Part shown: piece by piece, positions 21,138 to 33,210 of the stretch | How positions within the stretch are numbered: the first letter of the stretch is position 1 | Layout: each line of letters opens with the position of its first letter | Assembly: GCF_051622035.1 (NCBI RefSeq) | Contig: NC_135366.1 | Location: forward strand, 5,301,001 to 5,365,000 | DNA from: Arctopsyche grandis | Taxonomy: Eukaryota > Arthropoda > Insecta > Trichoptera > Hydropsychidae | DNA: 64,000 nt | Direction: 5' to 3' | Notes under the pieces: model-generated | What the model saw: only the letters and a program-made list of their open reading frames with translations | Database searches by the model: none | Told to the model about the DNA's origin: nothing | Position numbers and translations under genes: made by a program

Positions 21138-23338
21138 CAAGGGGCCTTTTCGTAATTTTTGCATCAGGGCCCAAAATTTTTAGCTATGCCACTGATAAAA
21201 CGTAGGTAAGATTTGCTATTCGTCACTCTTATCGCCCATCGACTTTTTACTGTAATTTGCCGTTAACATAAACATACATACATACATACGTAAAAGAAAT
21301 ATAGGAACCTTTTCAAATGCACAGGCAACTGCAAGAGGCTACTGATTTCTTTGAAAATGTCTTGCAATCGATTATGTTAAATATAATTAAATGCATAAAT
21401 ATTATTACTTGATGAAACAGTTGAAAATAAATTGCCATCTTCGTTACGATTCAACCTCGTTTCGGATGAAATCATGTAAAACATTTGAATTTTTGTATAA
21501 ATGATCCGCAAAGTTCCGTATTCACGTACAAACATGCCTTCAGGGGTGAGCTTAAAATCAAATTCCAAGCTCGCAAATAGGCAGTTGTAAATCAATATAT
21601 GTATGTAGGCAGTGGTGGACTGGCCATACAAGCGAACATGCCCGATGGCATGTGGGCCCCACTATCTGCTAGAAAATGTGGGCCCTCAGTAAACTTAAAT
21701 AACTTTTTAACTATTTCACGTGTTTAAAAATTTATAGGATATTCCACTTTGGGACCTAAAGTTTGGGTATTTCAACAAAACAAATTTCTTACGATATACA
21801 CAAACAACTAATACCTGCTTTAACAACCCAAGGATCGGTTAACTTTTTTTATTAGGCTTGAAATGTAAGTTTCAACATTTGCGTGGGCCCTTTTACCGGG
21901 CCCATTTCTAACCTCAATATTATGTATATACCAATACCTATGTAACAACTACCTACTGAGATAAAAATGGGAATAAACAAATTTCCGTGAATAATATAAC
22001 CTGAATTGCTTAAAACAATTTTGATAGGACGATTCATCATCAACCAGCGATTTAAATTTACTTCATAATTTCAAAATAACATTTGATTATACTTCTACGA
22101 TATAATAAGATTTAAATACCCAATTTTAAACAGTTTCCGAATATAAAATCTATTCCTAATCTAGACACATCCATGTATATAGAAATATAGGATAGGGGGC
22201 CCCCTCCCCAAAATTCCGATTTTCGATTAAAATTAATTGAAAATATTATGCATTTTTTTCAGGGTAGTAATTTGGAGGGGCATGGGGGGTCACTCGCCCC
22301 CCTAAATTAAGGAATAGTGTGAATTTAGAAAATAATATGAATTTAATGATTAATGAGATACTATGGATCTATGAATGCTACGTTTATTTCTTATGTATGT
22401 TACTTTTGGGTAACTAATAAAATAATCGCTGCTACATATGTATGTGCTTTGAAAAAAAGTATATTTTGGTTTTTAGTGGTATGCCTTGGGAAAAATTCTT
22501 AGAAATTGTTCATCCTATGGAGCGAATCGTTAGAAAGGTCCCCTTTACTTTATTTTGTCTCAAAAACAGATGTGTAAGTTTATTTTCCGAAAGTTCGCAT
22601 ATTTTTTGTTTTCAAGAAAGATTTTAAATTAATATTTTACTGAATCGGTTCAATCACAAATGATTTTATTTCTCGTATTTTTATTTTATGTATTTGCAGA
22701 CGTCCATTCTCTCAAAAAACAACGAATGAGATGGATTTAAACTTCATGTTTAACGAATTCGGTTCAAAAACAGTTTTAGTTATTTAAATTTTATATATAG
22801 CTTGGCATTAGGTTTATAATTATAGATATGAAATGTCAGTTCAATACGTCGAAAAGTTTCCGAGAAAAAAATAAAAATACCTCGATCTTATAGGGTAAAA
22901 GTACTACTTCTGGTTGAGATAAAAATAATTTTATATATACATATATAAAATAATAAAAAGACACACAGAAACACACACTCAGGCACACAGAACCGCACAC
23001 ATTTTTCTATATTATGTAAACGTGATTAGTGATCGATTTTGAGTTCGAATTTTCGCATGATCACAAAACTTTATCTATTTTTATTACGTACATATGTACA
23101 TATGTACATGTACATACATAGATAAAGTGAAAAGACAGTCGGTAAAAATTAAGTTAATTGATAGTTTTTTAGTGACTCAGATTGATGGTCGATTTTTGGA
23201 AAAAAATTTTCGTCTGCGGCGCTTTTTTCGCTTTTTACATAATATTTTTTTATAATAATTTTATCAAAAATAAGCTTATTTTTTCATATTTTATAACTCA
23301 ATAAGGTGTATGCAAAGAACTAGCTGATACCAAGTTTT
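21138..23338. other. transposon debris without a recognisable gene
   Basis: Terminus-like pieces only: CAGTGGCATAGC inverted near 21198, CAGTGGTGGACTGGCC at about 21613, and GGGCCC-rich segments near 21650, 21895, 22195 and 22290, all in the style of old ZMYM-type hAT elements. A CATACATA microsatellite lies near 21272. No open frame with a family match was found. Confidence 0.5.
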
Positions 23339-23638
23339 CTCCCGCATTCAAAACAATACATATGTACACACAATACGGGGGTCGTAAAATATAAAAATTC
23401 CTCGATAATACGTACAAGCATTAAAAGCGGCATTCTTTATATTTGCCGATAATCGCTTCACAGAAAATTCGATTTGATTCGAGATAGTATTATGAAATTA
23501 ACAAGTCTGAAAACTGTTTTACTGACATTGTCTTATTGGTCTGTAAATACTTCGGGATATTTTTTTAAGTATTCAACACTGATTAAAAATATTTCGAAAG
23601 TTTCACTCAATAATTTTATTGCACTGTATTGTATTGCA

Positions 23639-26600
23639 TTGAGTAAGTGCCGCCGCTTAACAAAAGCACAACCCGGTTTTGAAAGGTACCGTAACACCTT
23701 TCATAGAGAAGGAAACTCCATAAAAAAAATTCCCTGGCAGTGGGCAGCAGCTCTGTCAGTACCATCCACGGCGGAAGTACATATATGCAATATACTAAAA
23801 CGGCAAAAGATGGAAGATTCAAAGCGACGTGGCAGCCACTCAATCGGTTTGAATTCTGCGGAGCAGAAGGTTTGGGGAAAACTACTGTGCTCTCATATCC
23901 CTAGTATAACCACCATGAAGAGAAAACCTAAAACCACGGCCCCGAGTCTCCGGCGTCCCTTCAATGGGACAGGGGTGCTAAGAATCCCCGGACTCAAAGT
24001 GGTGAACATACGAAAAATTGGTACATGGAACGTTAGGACCATGTATCAAGCAGGTAAAATTGAAAATCTGCAAATAGAAATGAAAAAAAACCAAATACAG
24101 ATGCTCGGCATAAGCGAAGCTAGATGGCCTGGAGCAGGAAAAACGATGCATTGCAATGGATATACGACTTACTACTCGGGATCGCTTGACGGCACTCATA
24201 AGAATGGTGTTGCTGTGATTCTGGAAGACGACATCAGTAAAAGTGTGAGAAACTTTATTCCGTTATCTGAACGAGTCATGATGATACAATTAGCAGGAAA
24301 ACCTATAAATGTTAACATAATACAAGTGTATGCCCCCACTTTTGATAAAGAAGAAAATGAGATTGAAGAATTTTATCAACAAATCAAAGAATTGATGACA
24401 TATACGAAAAAACATGATGTTAACATTATAATGGGAGATTTCAACGCCAAAGTTGGAGACGAAGAAACAATGGGTATAACTGGTCGCTTCGGACTTGGAG
24501 AAAGAAATGAGAGAGGAGACAGACTAGTTCAGTTTTGCCAGGAAGAGCAGTATGTTATCTTGAATACTTTCTTTAAGCTACCTAAAAGAAGATTATACAC
24601 ATGGAAATCCCCAATGGACTGTCCTGATAATATTGTGCGAAAACAAATTGACTTTATTTTGATAAACAGTAGATTTAAAAATAGTATAAAATCGGTGAAA
24701 ACCTACCCTGGTGCAGACGTGGCATCCGATCATAATCTACTTTGTGGGAAATTGAAGATAAGACTGAAAAAGATTTTAAGAGCATCAAAACCTAAACCAA
24801 GATTGGATTTAGAGCTGCTTAAAAATCTTACGATCCACGAACAATTTACAAAAGATCTCAATAAAAATTTTAAACAAAAATGTATTGAAGAAAATAGTAA
24901 TGTAAACTTAAAGTGGGAAGGTATGAAATCAGCAATGACCCAATCTGGGAAAAAGTTTCTTGAAACAAATCAAATAATTAATAAAAAACAACCTTGGATG
25001 ACGGATGAAATTATACATTTAATGGAAGAACGTAGAAAACACAAACATAATAATCCAACACAATATAAAAATATTCACCGCCAAATTCAAAGGAAAATTA
25101 AAGAAATCAAAGAAAAATGGATGGAAAATAAATGTAACGAAATTGAAAAATTACAAGAAAAACACGACGAATTTAACGTACATAAAAAACTAAAAGAAGC
25201 AACAGGATCATTCAGAAAAAAAGATTTCATACTCCTTAGGAATAAAGATGGAAAAATCATTTTAAATATGGATGAGAAGAAATCAGAATGGACCGAGTAC
25301 ACAAAATTGCTCTTTAAAGACAATAGAGAAACCGGAGGGCATATTGAAGATCCAGAAACGGGACCATATATATTGAAATCCGAAGTGGAACATGCTATAA
25401 AACTAGCAAAGAGTCGGAAAGCTACTGGACCGGATCTGATTCCTGCCGAATTTCTCAAGTTATTGGACGACGATAACATAGAAAATCTAACAAAACTCTA
25501 TAATAAAATATATTTATCAGGCGAAGTACCTAGCGATTGGTTACAATCCATATTTATCCCGTTGCCCAAAAAGAGTAACGCGAGGACGTGTAGCGACTTC
25601 AGAATAATTAGCCTAATGAGTCACACATTGAAGATCCTACTAAAGATAATACAGGGCAGAATTTACTCACGGTGTGAAGAGGCGATTAGCAGAGAGCAGT
25701 TTGGGTTCAGACAAGGTTTGGGTACCCGAGAGGCCCTTTTCTGTATGAAAACACTACTCCAAAGATGCAGAGAAGTCCGTAAACCTGTGTACATCTGCTT
25801 TATAGACTTTGAAAAGGCCTTTGACCGTGTCCAACACGCTCGCCTGATGGAAACATTAAAAAATATTGGCCTGGATGACAGAGATGTCAGATTGCTACGA
25901 AATAATTATTGGAATCAGACTGCAGTAGTACGTGTCGATGATCAATTCACTGATGAGATTCCTATAGAACGGGGCGTCAGGCAAGGATGCATCCTATCAC
26001 CTACTCTTTTTAACACCTACACCGAATCCATCTTCCACGATGCTCTCCAAGAGGCGGAGGGCATCAAGGTGGGCGGCGAGACGATCACCAATATAAGATA
26101 TGCTGATGACACGGCACTAGTCGCTGAAAATTTAGCAGACCTGCAAAGATCTCTAGACCGTGTACATCAAGAAAGCAATCGAAGAGGTCTGCGCATAAAT
26201 CTAAAGAAAACAAAATTTATGATAGTAGATAGAATGCAAACAGACACCGGGAATCTAACCTTGGATGGAGAGGTGATAGAAAGAGTAAAAAGATTCAAAT
26301 ACCTGGGTACCTGGCTGAATGAAGAGATGGAACCAGATGAAGATCTAAAAATCCGCATCGCGATGGCTAGAACAGCATTTGTAAAAATGAAGGCGGCCCT
26401 TACAAACAAGCATCTCAATCTTCATACGCGGTTGAGATTCGCGAAGAGCTACGTCTGGACAGTATTACTACACGGATGTGAGACGTGGACTCTGAAAACC
26501 AAGATGATCAGCCGCATTGAAGCTTTTGAGATGTGGGTCTATAGGCGTATGCTGAAGATTCCGTGGACCAAAAAGATATCAAACGAAGCTGTCCTCGGCA

Positions 26601-26899
26601 TGATGGGGAGAGGCAGGGAACTTGTTTCTGTAATCAAGCGGAGAAAGATGGAGTACCTCGGACACATGATACGGGGTCCAAAATACGAATTTCTCCGTTT
26701 GATAACCATGGGGAAAATAGAAGGAAAAAAATGGATTGGCAGGAAAAAGTTATCTTGGCTTCGAAACATGCGCATGTGGACCGATATGAGCACCGAAGAA
26801 CTGTTCCGAGCCGCTGAAGACCGATGCGGATATATTCAAATAATCGACGAGGTGGTCGCCAACGTCCGGATGCGGACAAGGCATTAACAAGAAGAAGAA
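23639..26899 (+). mobile_element. RTE-type LINE, 3.26 kb, 10-bp TSD
   Basis: TTGTATTGCA occurs at 23629-23638 and again at 26900-26909, a perfect 10-bp target duplication. Between them lies one long ORF ending at 26887, a 3' UTR of only about a dozen bases and a short AAGAAGAAGAA tail, all typical of RTE/BovB-type LINEs. The intact frame and perfect duplication make this the youngest element recognised in the window. Confidence 0.88.
23810..26887 (+). CDS. RTE-type LINE ORF2: endonuclease-reverse transcriptase
   Basis: The open frame runs from 23474, but codons before 23639 lie in flanking DNA, so the start is probably the ATG at 23810 (MEDSKRRG) or 23915 (MKRKPKTT), giving about 990-1025 aa. 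The endonuclease domain shows GTWNVRTMYQAGK, GISEARWPG (catalytic Glu), MGDFNAKVG and SDHNLL (catalytic His) by about 24740. The RT follows: YICFIDFEKAFDRVQ (about 25792), RGVRQGCILSP, and the YADD box (about 26099), then the RTE-type tail with EAFEMWVYRRMLKIPWTKK and KMEYLGHMIRG. No stop or frameshift interrupts the domains. It would nick the target and prime reverse transcription from its own RNA. Current activity is not shown. Confidence 0.88.
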   Translation: MEDSKRRGSHSIGLNSAEQKVWGKLLCSHIPSITTMKRKPKTTAPSLRRPFNGTGVLRIPGLKVVNIRKIGTWNVRTMYQAGKIENLQIEMKKNQIQMLGISEARWPGAGKTMHCNGYTTYYSGSLDGTHKNGVAVILEDDISKSVRNFIPLSERVMMIQLAGKPINVNIIQVYAPTFDKEENEIEEFYQQIKELMTYTKKHDVNIIMGDFNAKVGDEETMGITGRFGLGERNERGDRLVQFCQEEQYVILNTFFKLPKRRLYTWKSPMDCPDNIVRKQIDFILINSRFKNSIKSVKTYPGADVASDHNLLCGKLKIRLKKILRASKPKPRLDLELLKNLTIHEQFTKDLNKNFKQKCIEENSNVNLKWEGMKSAMTQSGKKFLETNQIINKKQPWMTDEIIHLMEERRKHKHNNPTQYKNIHRQIQRKIKEIKEKWMENKCNEIEKLQEKHDEFNVHKKLKEATGSFRKKDFILLRNKDGKIILNMDEKKSEWTEYTKLLFKDNRETGGHIEDPETGPYILKSEVEHAIKLAKSRKATGPDLIPAEFLKLLDDDNIENLTKLYNKIYLSGEVPSDWLQSIFIPLPKKSNARTCSDFRIISLMSHTLKILLKIIQGRIYSRCEEAISREQFGFRQGLGTREALFCMKTLLQRCREVRKPVYICFIDFEKAFDRVQHARLMETLKNIGLDDRDVRLLRNNYWNQTAVVRVDDQFTDEIPIERGVRQGCILSPTLFNTYTESIFHDALQEAEGIKVGGETITNIRYADDTALVAENLADLQRSLDRVHQESNRRGLRINLKKTKFMIVDRMQTDTGNLTLDGEVIERVKRFKYLGTWLNEEMEPDEDLKIRIAMARTAFVKMKAALTNKHLNLHTRLRFAKSYVWTVLLHGCETWTLKTKMISRIEAFEMWVYRRMLKIPWTKKISNEAVLGMMGRGRELVSVIKRRKMEYLGHMIRGPKYEFLRLITMGKIEGKKWIGRKKLSWLRNMRMWTDMSTEELFRAAEDRCGYIQIIDEVVANVRMRTRH

Positions 26900-26909
26900 T
26901 TGTATTGCA

Positions 26910-27639
26910 GAATTTCGAGAACTATTAAAGTGCATTTTTTTTAGTATTAACATTAAATTTGTACGAATGTTTTTAAAAGGTTCTCACAGTCTTTGTGCTA
27001 TATCGCTCCAAGACAAAGGGTGCGGTCCGTATTTGATGTTTCAGAATATGCATAGGTATGTACTTCTTGGAAGGTTTTGTAGAATTGAACGACAAAATTG
27101 TGGCACTTGACTTGCAATTCGAGTCGGCATGACACTATCAACTATTAGTTTAATGTGAGTATCCAATTGTTTCGAAAAAATCAGCAGCATCGGCAGCAGC
27201 AGTCGCAGCATTTTTGAGATTTGTATGTAATAAAAGGCTCGTTTCCGGTTTATAAAACTTATTGATTATTTATTATTTATGTAATATTAATTGAAGGACT
27301 ATATTTTTTCGATAAGAGTAGACATTTAATTAATAAGTCCAAAAAATAGTGTAAGTTCGAGCGTACAAGTTAATACAAGTTATAGATATAAAATTTCAGT
27401 TCGATACACGGTCTAGGATATATAATAATTCAAAGAAAAATAATTCTACTTCCAGCAGATTTGAAAATGAAAAAAAACATTATAGCGCAACAATTAAAAT
27501 TTTATTACGCAGTAAAAAGGTTCAGTGTTTCAGTTTCAAAGATATTTAATGGTGTTTGAATTATCACTAAAATACACAGCCAAACACGCACATTTTTTAA
27601 AAACAATAAATACGTGCCAGTGATCGACTTCATCTATTA
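26910..27639. other. intergenic sequence, no gene recognised
   Basis: Follows the right-hand target duplication of the RTE LINE. A short GCAGCA run lies near 27185-27210. No coding match, RNA gene or terminal repeat recognised. Confidence 0.4.
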
Positions 27640-27905
27640 ATAAAATATAAATTTTAAAATACAACTTAATATATTATTTTGTTTTAAATAATCTTGAAAT
27701 TATCAATGCAAAAGTGCCATCTATCCGTCAACGTAAAACAACATTCATTCGACCAATTTGTATTTATGTAGATAAACTGAGGTTAGGTAAATATGAAATT
27801 AGGTATGGTCGTCGTTCGGTATGTTGATATTCGACCTACTCGCTTAGGTATACTCGAATTAGGTGAATTGCATTAGGCGAACTTACAGTGAATCGTGGTA
27901 GGATT
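27640..27905. repeat. dispersed repeat, inverted copy of 14590-14870
   Basis: Reverse complement of the 14590-14870 block, including AAGTGCCATCTATCCGTCAA and TTACAGTGAATC. Scattered mismatches suggest a moderately old family. It ends just before the 8-bp duplication of the hAT element at 27918. Confidence 0.7.
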
Positions 27906-27917
27906 ATACCTCTAGTG

Positions 27918-29356
27918 TAGGGCTGCCATAAGTGTCGGAGCACCGACAGGGACAACCCCCTTAAAAAAAAACAAAAAAAAAAAAACAACAAAAAAACAAA
28001 ACAAAACAAAGCATTTTTATCGATATTCATAGCTGTATTATAAAAAAAATATACACCATTTCAACACAAGTAATTGGAACAAAACAAAAATTGAATTGAA
28101 AGAAAAATTTAAAGATTGATAATAGGTTTTTTTTGTGGAAGCGTCTGTACCAAATCTAAAATAAATAAATATAGATAATTGTACGATTCAAATAAATTTA
28201 ACTAAATGAAACCTTACATTAATTTTTTATTTCATGTACAGTAGCCTATTCTTCTATCGCCTTCACTCTTCTCTGCTTTCCGTGACTTCATTATCATCGC
28301 TCTTCTTTGCCCAATCATATTTTTCCGATGTTTTCGTTTTTTGAAGTAACTCTTTTTCCCCTTTTATAGAATTCAATGCATGACATTTTATAATTTAAAG
28401 TACATTGAATTATGCTTTTTACTGTGTCAATAGAAAGCGAATTGCGCTCATCTGTCCATTGATTTTTAATTAATGACAACACACGTTCAACATGTACATT
28501 GTGGAGTGGGATGGCGAACAAGTATCGGCACATTTTCAGTAGATTAGCTTTTCTTTCTGTCTCTTCAGTTTTTTTGAAATAGTATAACCATTTATCATGC
28601 ACATCTTTCGTTTTCCATTCTTCGGCTTTTTTATTTTCGATAAATTACTTCATATACTTTACTTCCTCATAGATTGAATCCGTGAATAATATTCCCATTT
28701 CACTTAAATAAGCAATAGTTTTTTCAACATGTTCCCATTCGGGTACTTCATGGAGAAGCATCCATGAAAAAACATCATATTTCGCCAGTGGAACTGACCA
28801 CTTTGCCAAATAATTAACGTTGTAAAAATTCTCTACATCTTTTTCAAATGCTGCTACTCGTGTCGTCGTAATGTCCATGTGTTTTTTCAGTTTATTGTAT
28901 GCCTGGGTTGCTTGAATACCTAGATATTTACTATGTATTGAAAAACTTAATCAAAATATCAGTCCTCTTCGATCAGAAACAACAACAGAACAAACGGATA
29001 TTATCAGCAGACAGTAAACGAACTGCGCGCGCTTCGTACTTGTCAGTGTCATTGTCGGTGTTGCCAGCTGGCAAAATTGGGCAGTGGGCATCCGCCGCTC
29101 TCGTTGTCGGTGATGCCAATATGCGCGCGCGTTTCCATATTAGATATTATGAGGGTACAATTTTTGACGTGTAAACATCTTTCCTTTTTGGACCACAGTA
29201 TAGAGAGTGCATCCTGAGATTTAAAAATAAATTGAATTTTTTTAAATGTCTAAATTTTGAAATTGACGGGGACAAATGACTCTCGGACTGGGACACCGGG
29301 ACACAGACCTCGAAACTGGGACATGTCCCTGTCAACGGGGACGTATGGCAGCCCTA
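27918..29356 (-). mobile_element. hAT element, 1439 bp, perfect 8-bp TSD CTCTAGTG
   Basis: Left end TAGGGCTGCCATAAGTGTC and right end, inverted, TAGGGCTGCCATACGTCC, with a second GACAGGGA match further in. CTCTAGTG is at 27910-27917 and 29357-29364. Minus-strand transposase remnants: WMLLHEVPEWEHVEKTIAYL in 28645-28878 and the dimerisation part IPLHNVHVERVLSLIKNQW in 28315-28602. The catalytic core is missing, so the copy is internally deleted. It lies about 190 bp before the gene B start codon. A related fragment is at 7629. Confidence 0.92.
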
Positions 29357-29369
29357 CTCTAGTGTTAAC

Positions 29370-29556
29370 GCTGCCAGTCTGTAAAGACCGTGAACTATCT
29401 AGAAACGCCACTAGAGTCGGTCACCAGTGAGTGCTACTTGCATATCAGTCTGTCAAGACCGTGAACTGCAAACGTCTTAAGCATCTACATACATCTAGGC
29501 ATCCATTATCGACTATCGACTCTTCAGGAGTTAATGCTTCTTCCTCTCGAGTAGCG
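29370..29556 (+). promoter_or_regulatory. 5' leader/proximal promoter of ZAD gene B
   Basis: Closely matches 33560-33723 upstream of gene C and, more weakly, the leaders of A and E. The motif CTAGTGTTAACGCTGCCA at 29360-29377, spanning the right hAT duplication, is also found upstream of gene D (inverted, about 42312-42330), suggesting it is original promoter sequence. Upstream of this point B has hAT sequence where A and C keep a longer conserved block. Confidence 0.5.
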
Positions 29557-31271
29557 ATGGAGTGCAGACTTTGTCTCTGCTCTGCCCCAGCAGGGTCCTT
29601 CATCTCTATCCATGACGACCCTCATCCAACGCGTTTGGTGCAACGCATTTGGACCTGCTGTCAGCTGCGGGTCAGTCACGTTACCAAGTGTAAGCCATTG
29701 CTATTGTTAATTCGCTGCTCCTCGTAATCGCCAATACCTTTCACATTCGCAGGTTAGGAAAGGTGACCATCTGCCAGATTTGATATGCCTTTCTTGTGTC
29801 AACAATCTGGAATTGCTCGAAAGCTTTCGAAACTCTTGTTTTCTGAATGGCACAACGTCGAGGGTGGAATTAGACAAGTATTTGAAAGTCAAGCCGGAGG
29901 AGGTTTTGCTTGAAGATTTAATATGGGAAGATGAGTTGGGTGCTGATTGCCCACCCGACATTTCTAGTTCACCCGACGATGGTAAGGTAAGTAAATAGGT
30001 TTCTAGTGCTTTAGATCGATTCTAAACGAAATACTCAATTAATCGAAAATATAAATCCACATGTAAAATTACATGTAATCACACATGTTTAGTTGAATAA
30101 CGTTCGGTTTATTTTTTAGACCCCAGGAAGAAAAATTACTTCGAGAGATAATGTGGCAGCAATAATAGACACCAATAGACACATTCTGGAGGAAGAATTA
30201 CCATTTCGAAAAGCTTTAGATAAAGTGTGCTCTACAAATTCTGAATTGGACCATAAAACAGATTTCCAAGACAAATCGTTATCTCATAAAAACAATCTTT
30301 TGAAACAGAATACCTCGGATACTCGAAGAAAGCTGCATGATTGTAATATTTGTTCAAAAACATATACCACAAAACGATCTCTTAGAGCACATATGGGTAT
30401 TCATGCTGAGGTAAAATCACACAAATGTGAAATTTGTTCAAAAACATTTACTATGAAACAAAATCTTAGTGCACATATGGGTATTCATACTGGGGTAAAG
30501 CCACACAAATGTGACATTTGTCCAAAATCTTTTAACAGGAAATATGAACTTAGTACACATATGGGTATTCATACTGGGGTAAAGCCACACAAATGTGACA
30601 TTTGTTCAAAATCATTTACTACGAAAAATCATCTTAGTAGACATATGGGTATTCATGCTGAGGTAAAATCACACAAATGTGACATTTGTTCAAAATCTTT
30701 TTGCAGGAAAGATAACCTAAGTGATCACATGAGTGTTCATACTGGGGTACAGCCACACAAATGTTACATTTGTTTCAAATCATTCCATAGAAAATTTGAA
30801 CTCAGTTCACATATGAGTGTTCATACTGGGGTAAAGCCATACAAATGTGACATTTGTCCAAAATCTTTTAACAGGAAATATGGACTTAGTACACATATGG
30901 GTTTTCATACTGGGGTAAGGCCATACAAATGTGACATTTGTTCAAAATCTTATATCGTGAGACAAAGTCTTGCTACACATATGTTTATTCATGCTGGGGG
31001 AAAGCCACACAAATGTGACTTTTGTCCAAAATCTTTTAACAGGAAATATGAACTTAGTACACATATGGGTATTCATGCTGGGCTAAAGCCACACAAATGT
31101 GACATTTGTTCAAAATCTTTTACCAGGAAACATTATCTTAGTACACATATGGTTATTCATACTGGGGTAAAGCCATACAAATGTGACATTTGTTCAAAAT
31201 CTTTTACCAGGAAATATGATCTTAGTATACATATGGGTATTCATGCTGGGCTAAAGCCACACAAGAATTAA
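29557..31271 (+). CDS. ZAD-C2H2 zinc finger protein, gene B (11 fingers)
   Basis: Coding exons 29557-29670, 29753-29986 and 30120-31271 (499 aa), all junctions phase 0 with donors GTCAGT and GTAAGT. The ZAD cysteines are CRLC in exon 1 and CLSC in exon 2, and exon 2 keeps the full KVKPEEVLLEDLIWEDELGA segment. Exon 3 carries 11 C2H2 fingers with TGVKPHK or AEVKSHK linkers and ends AGLKPHKN just after the last finger. It is the tandem duplicate of gene C: leader, introns and exons 1-2 are nearly identical, while finger number and order differ. Candidate polyA signal at 31432. A presumed nuclear DNA-binding regulator with unknown targets. Confidence 0.9.
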
Positions 31272-31400
31272 AATGATAAATAGTCAGAATAAAAATGATA
31301 AGTGGTCAGAATGTTGAAAAATGATAAATGGTCAGAATGTGAAAATTAATAAATAGTCAGAATGTCGAAAAATAGTAATTGGTCAAAATATTTAAAAATA
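31272..31400 (+). repeat. 3' UTR minisatellite of gene B
   Basis: Directly after the stop are about five degenerate copies of a 20-25-bp unit built on AAAATGATAAATGGTCAGAA. The same array with one more unit follows gene C (35603-35760). Transcribed repeat of unknown role, a likely slippage product. Confidence 0.7.
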
Positions 31401-31534
31401 ACAAGTAGTCAGTCAGCATAAAATAAAACTTTGTAGACAATATTGCAATGGATTAAAAAATAATTTTAAATGTTCAAGTAGTTCTTCTATTAAAAAAATA
31501 ATACGCTTTAATTACCAGTAAACCTTCAAATTTA

Positions 31535-32633
31535 TCTTCTTCTTCTTCTTCATGTGCCATGTTCTCCTAGAACGTCAGCAACTAGATGTCCAATTCTTAT
31601 TTTGTCCATTGCTGCTCGGAATAGTGCTCTGGTGCTGGCCTACGATTTTCCCCTGGATTATTAGGCGCAGGAGATCGTATTTTTCGTTCCGCATCACATG
31701 TCTGAAGTACTCCAATTTACGCTTTTTCACACTTTTGAGCACTTCGACATATTTTCCCATTAGGGTAAGCACCTCGGCATTGGTACGACGCGCCATCCAT
31801 GAGATTCTCAGCATCCTTCTGTATGTCCACATCTCAAATGCCTCTAGTAGCACTTCGACATGTTTTCCCATTAGGGCAAGCACCTCGGCACCCAAGATAT
31901 ATAAAACCATCCACTCTCTCCACCACGCTGTTATTGATCTGCAAATGAGAGCTGACCGTATTATGCGCCGACTTGCTAAATATCATCCATTTAGTATTTT
32001 TTGTATTCAGCTTCAACCCCGCCCTAGAACTATGCACAACAACTGCGTCCAGTGTTGCCTGTGAGTCGTTGAAGTTCGTGGTCAGTAGTACTGTATCAAC
32101 CGCGTACCGAATGTAATCAATTACTGTGCCATTTATTGTAATTCCGGAATCTATCTCTTCCAAGGCTTCAGCAATAATATTTTTTGAATATAAATTAAAC
32201 AGTAGCGGTGTTATCACACATCCTTGCCAAACTCGTTTCATTATTTTTACGCTCTGTTGTATCACGTTTGAGGCGTACTACGACTGTTGTATCACGTTTG
32301 ACGCGTACTACAGCCGTCTGATTCCAGTAGAAATTACCAATCAGCCGAATATCTCTTTTGTCTAACCCTATCTGCGATAGTATTTCAATTAATTTATTAC
32401 GTCGCACATTATCAAATGCCTTTTCGTAGTCTTTGAAACAGGCATATACATCGACGTTCATATCCAGACATCGCTGCGTTAGCACCGTTCTTAAAACCAA
32501 ATGGAGTGTTACTCATTCTTTCCTGTCATTTAGTGTAGATCCTTGCATGTATAATTTTCAGAAATATCTTGAGAACATGGCTCATCAAACTGATTATTCT
32601 GTGATCACCGCATGATTTAGCCTTTGGATTTTT
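31535..32633 (-). mobile_element. RTE-type LINE 3' portion, rearranged (downstream of B)
   Basis: Minus-strand RTE LINE with a five-unit GAA tail at 31535. Recognisable pieces: LEAFEMWTYRRMLRISWMA, KLEYFRHVMRNEKYDLL, and RT segments with YAVDTVLLTTN (the YADD box changed to YAVD) and VYACFKDYEKAFDNV. Compared with the sister copy after gene C it has a deletion near 31636 and a short duplicated block (CACTTCGACATGTTTTCCC, about 31853), so the RT is scrambled. It is inserted at the same point relative to the gene as the copy at 35891. Confidence 0.85.
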
Positions 32634-33210
32634 CGGTTTGATATATCACCTAATTTGGAAGATAAACTAATTGATCTGACTGTAAATCAAGAATTAAAAA
32701 AAATGTTTTGAAACCACAACCTCACTTGCAGGCTTTTGGATCAAATTAAAAGTAGAATTCCCATATATTTATGAAATTGCAGTGAAAACTCTTTTACCAT
32801 TTGCATCAACTTACCTTTGTGAGACTGGTTTCTCAACCATGAGTATAATTAAAACAAAACATCGTAATAGTGTGGATATTTATGATCCATTGCGTGTGGT
32901 ATTGTCTTCGATTAAACCACGACTGGATAAGTTATCTAAAAACAAACAAGCTCATATGTATGTCTCATTAGTTTTTTTTTTTTTTGATTATTTATCTTTG
33001 TGTTACATTTATACATATTGTACTTCTTTGAATTCAATAAAATAAATTTTATTACTTAGATTTTATTTTGTTTTTATTTGTTTACAAGTTTTCAACCATA
33101 TAAATATATAACATTTTTACTTAAAAATATGATGCCGGTCTGTGAGAATTATTGATAAATATATACTGGTCCGCCAGCTGAAAAAGTTTGAGTAGCACTG
33201 ATCTAGTATT
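32634..33210 (+). mobile_element. hAT (ZBED5/FAM200-like) transposase C-terminus
   Basis: The frame around 32740-32960 reads FWIKLKVEFPYIYEIAVKTL, then LCETGFSTMSIIKTKHRN and LSKNKQAH, the C-terminal dimerisation region of the ZBED5/SCAND3-type hAT family. A stop precedes this part. The right end CAGCTGAAAAAGTTTGAGTAGCACTG (about 33176-33200) resembles the hAT terminus of that family. It separates the two duplicated gene blocks. Confidence 0.75.

Noticed and set aside
23474-23809. N-terminal 112 residues of the long LINE frame as part of its protein
   Set aside because: The perfect 10-bp duplication places the element border at 23639, so the first about 55 codons are flanking DNA, and the first Met inside is at 23810.
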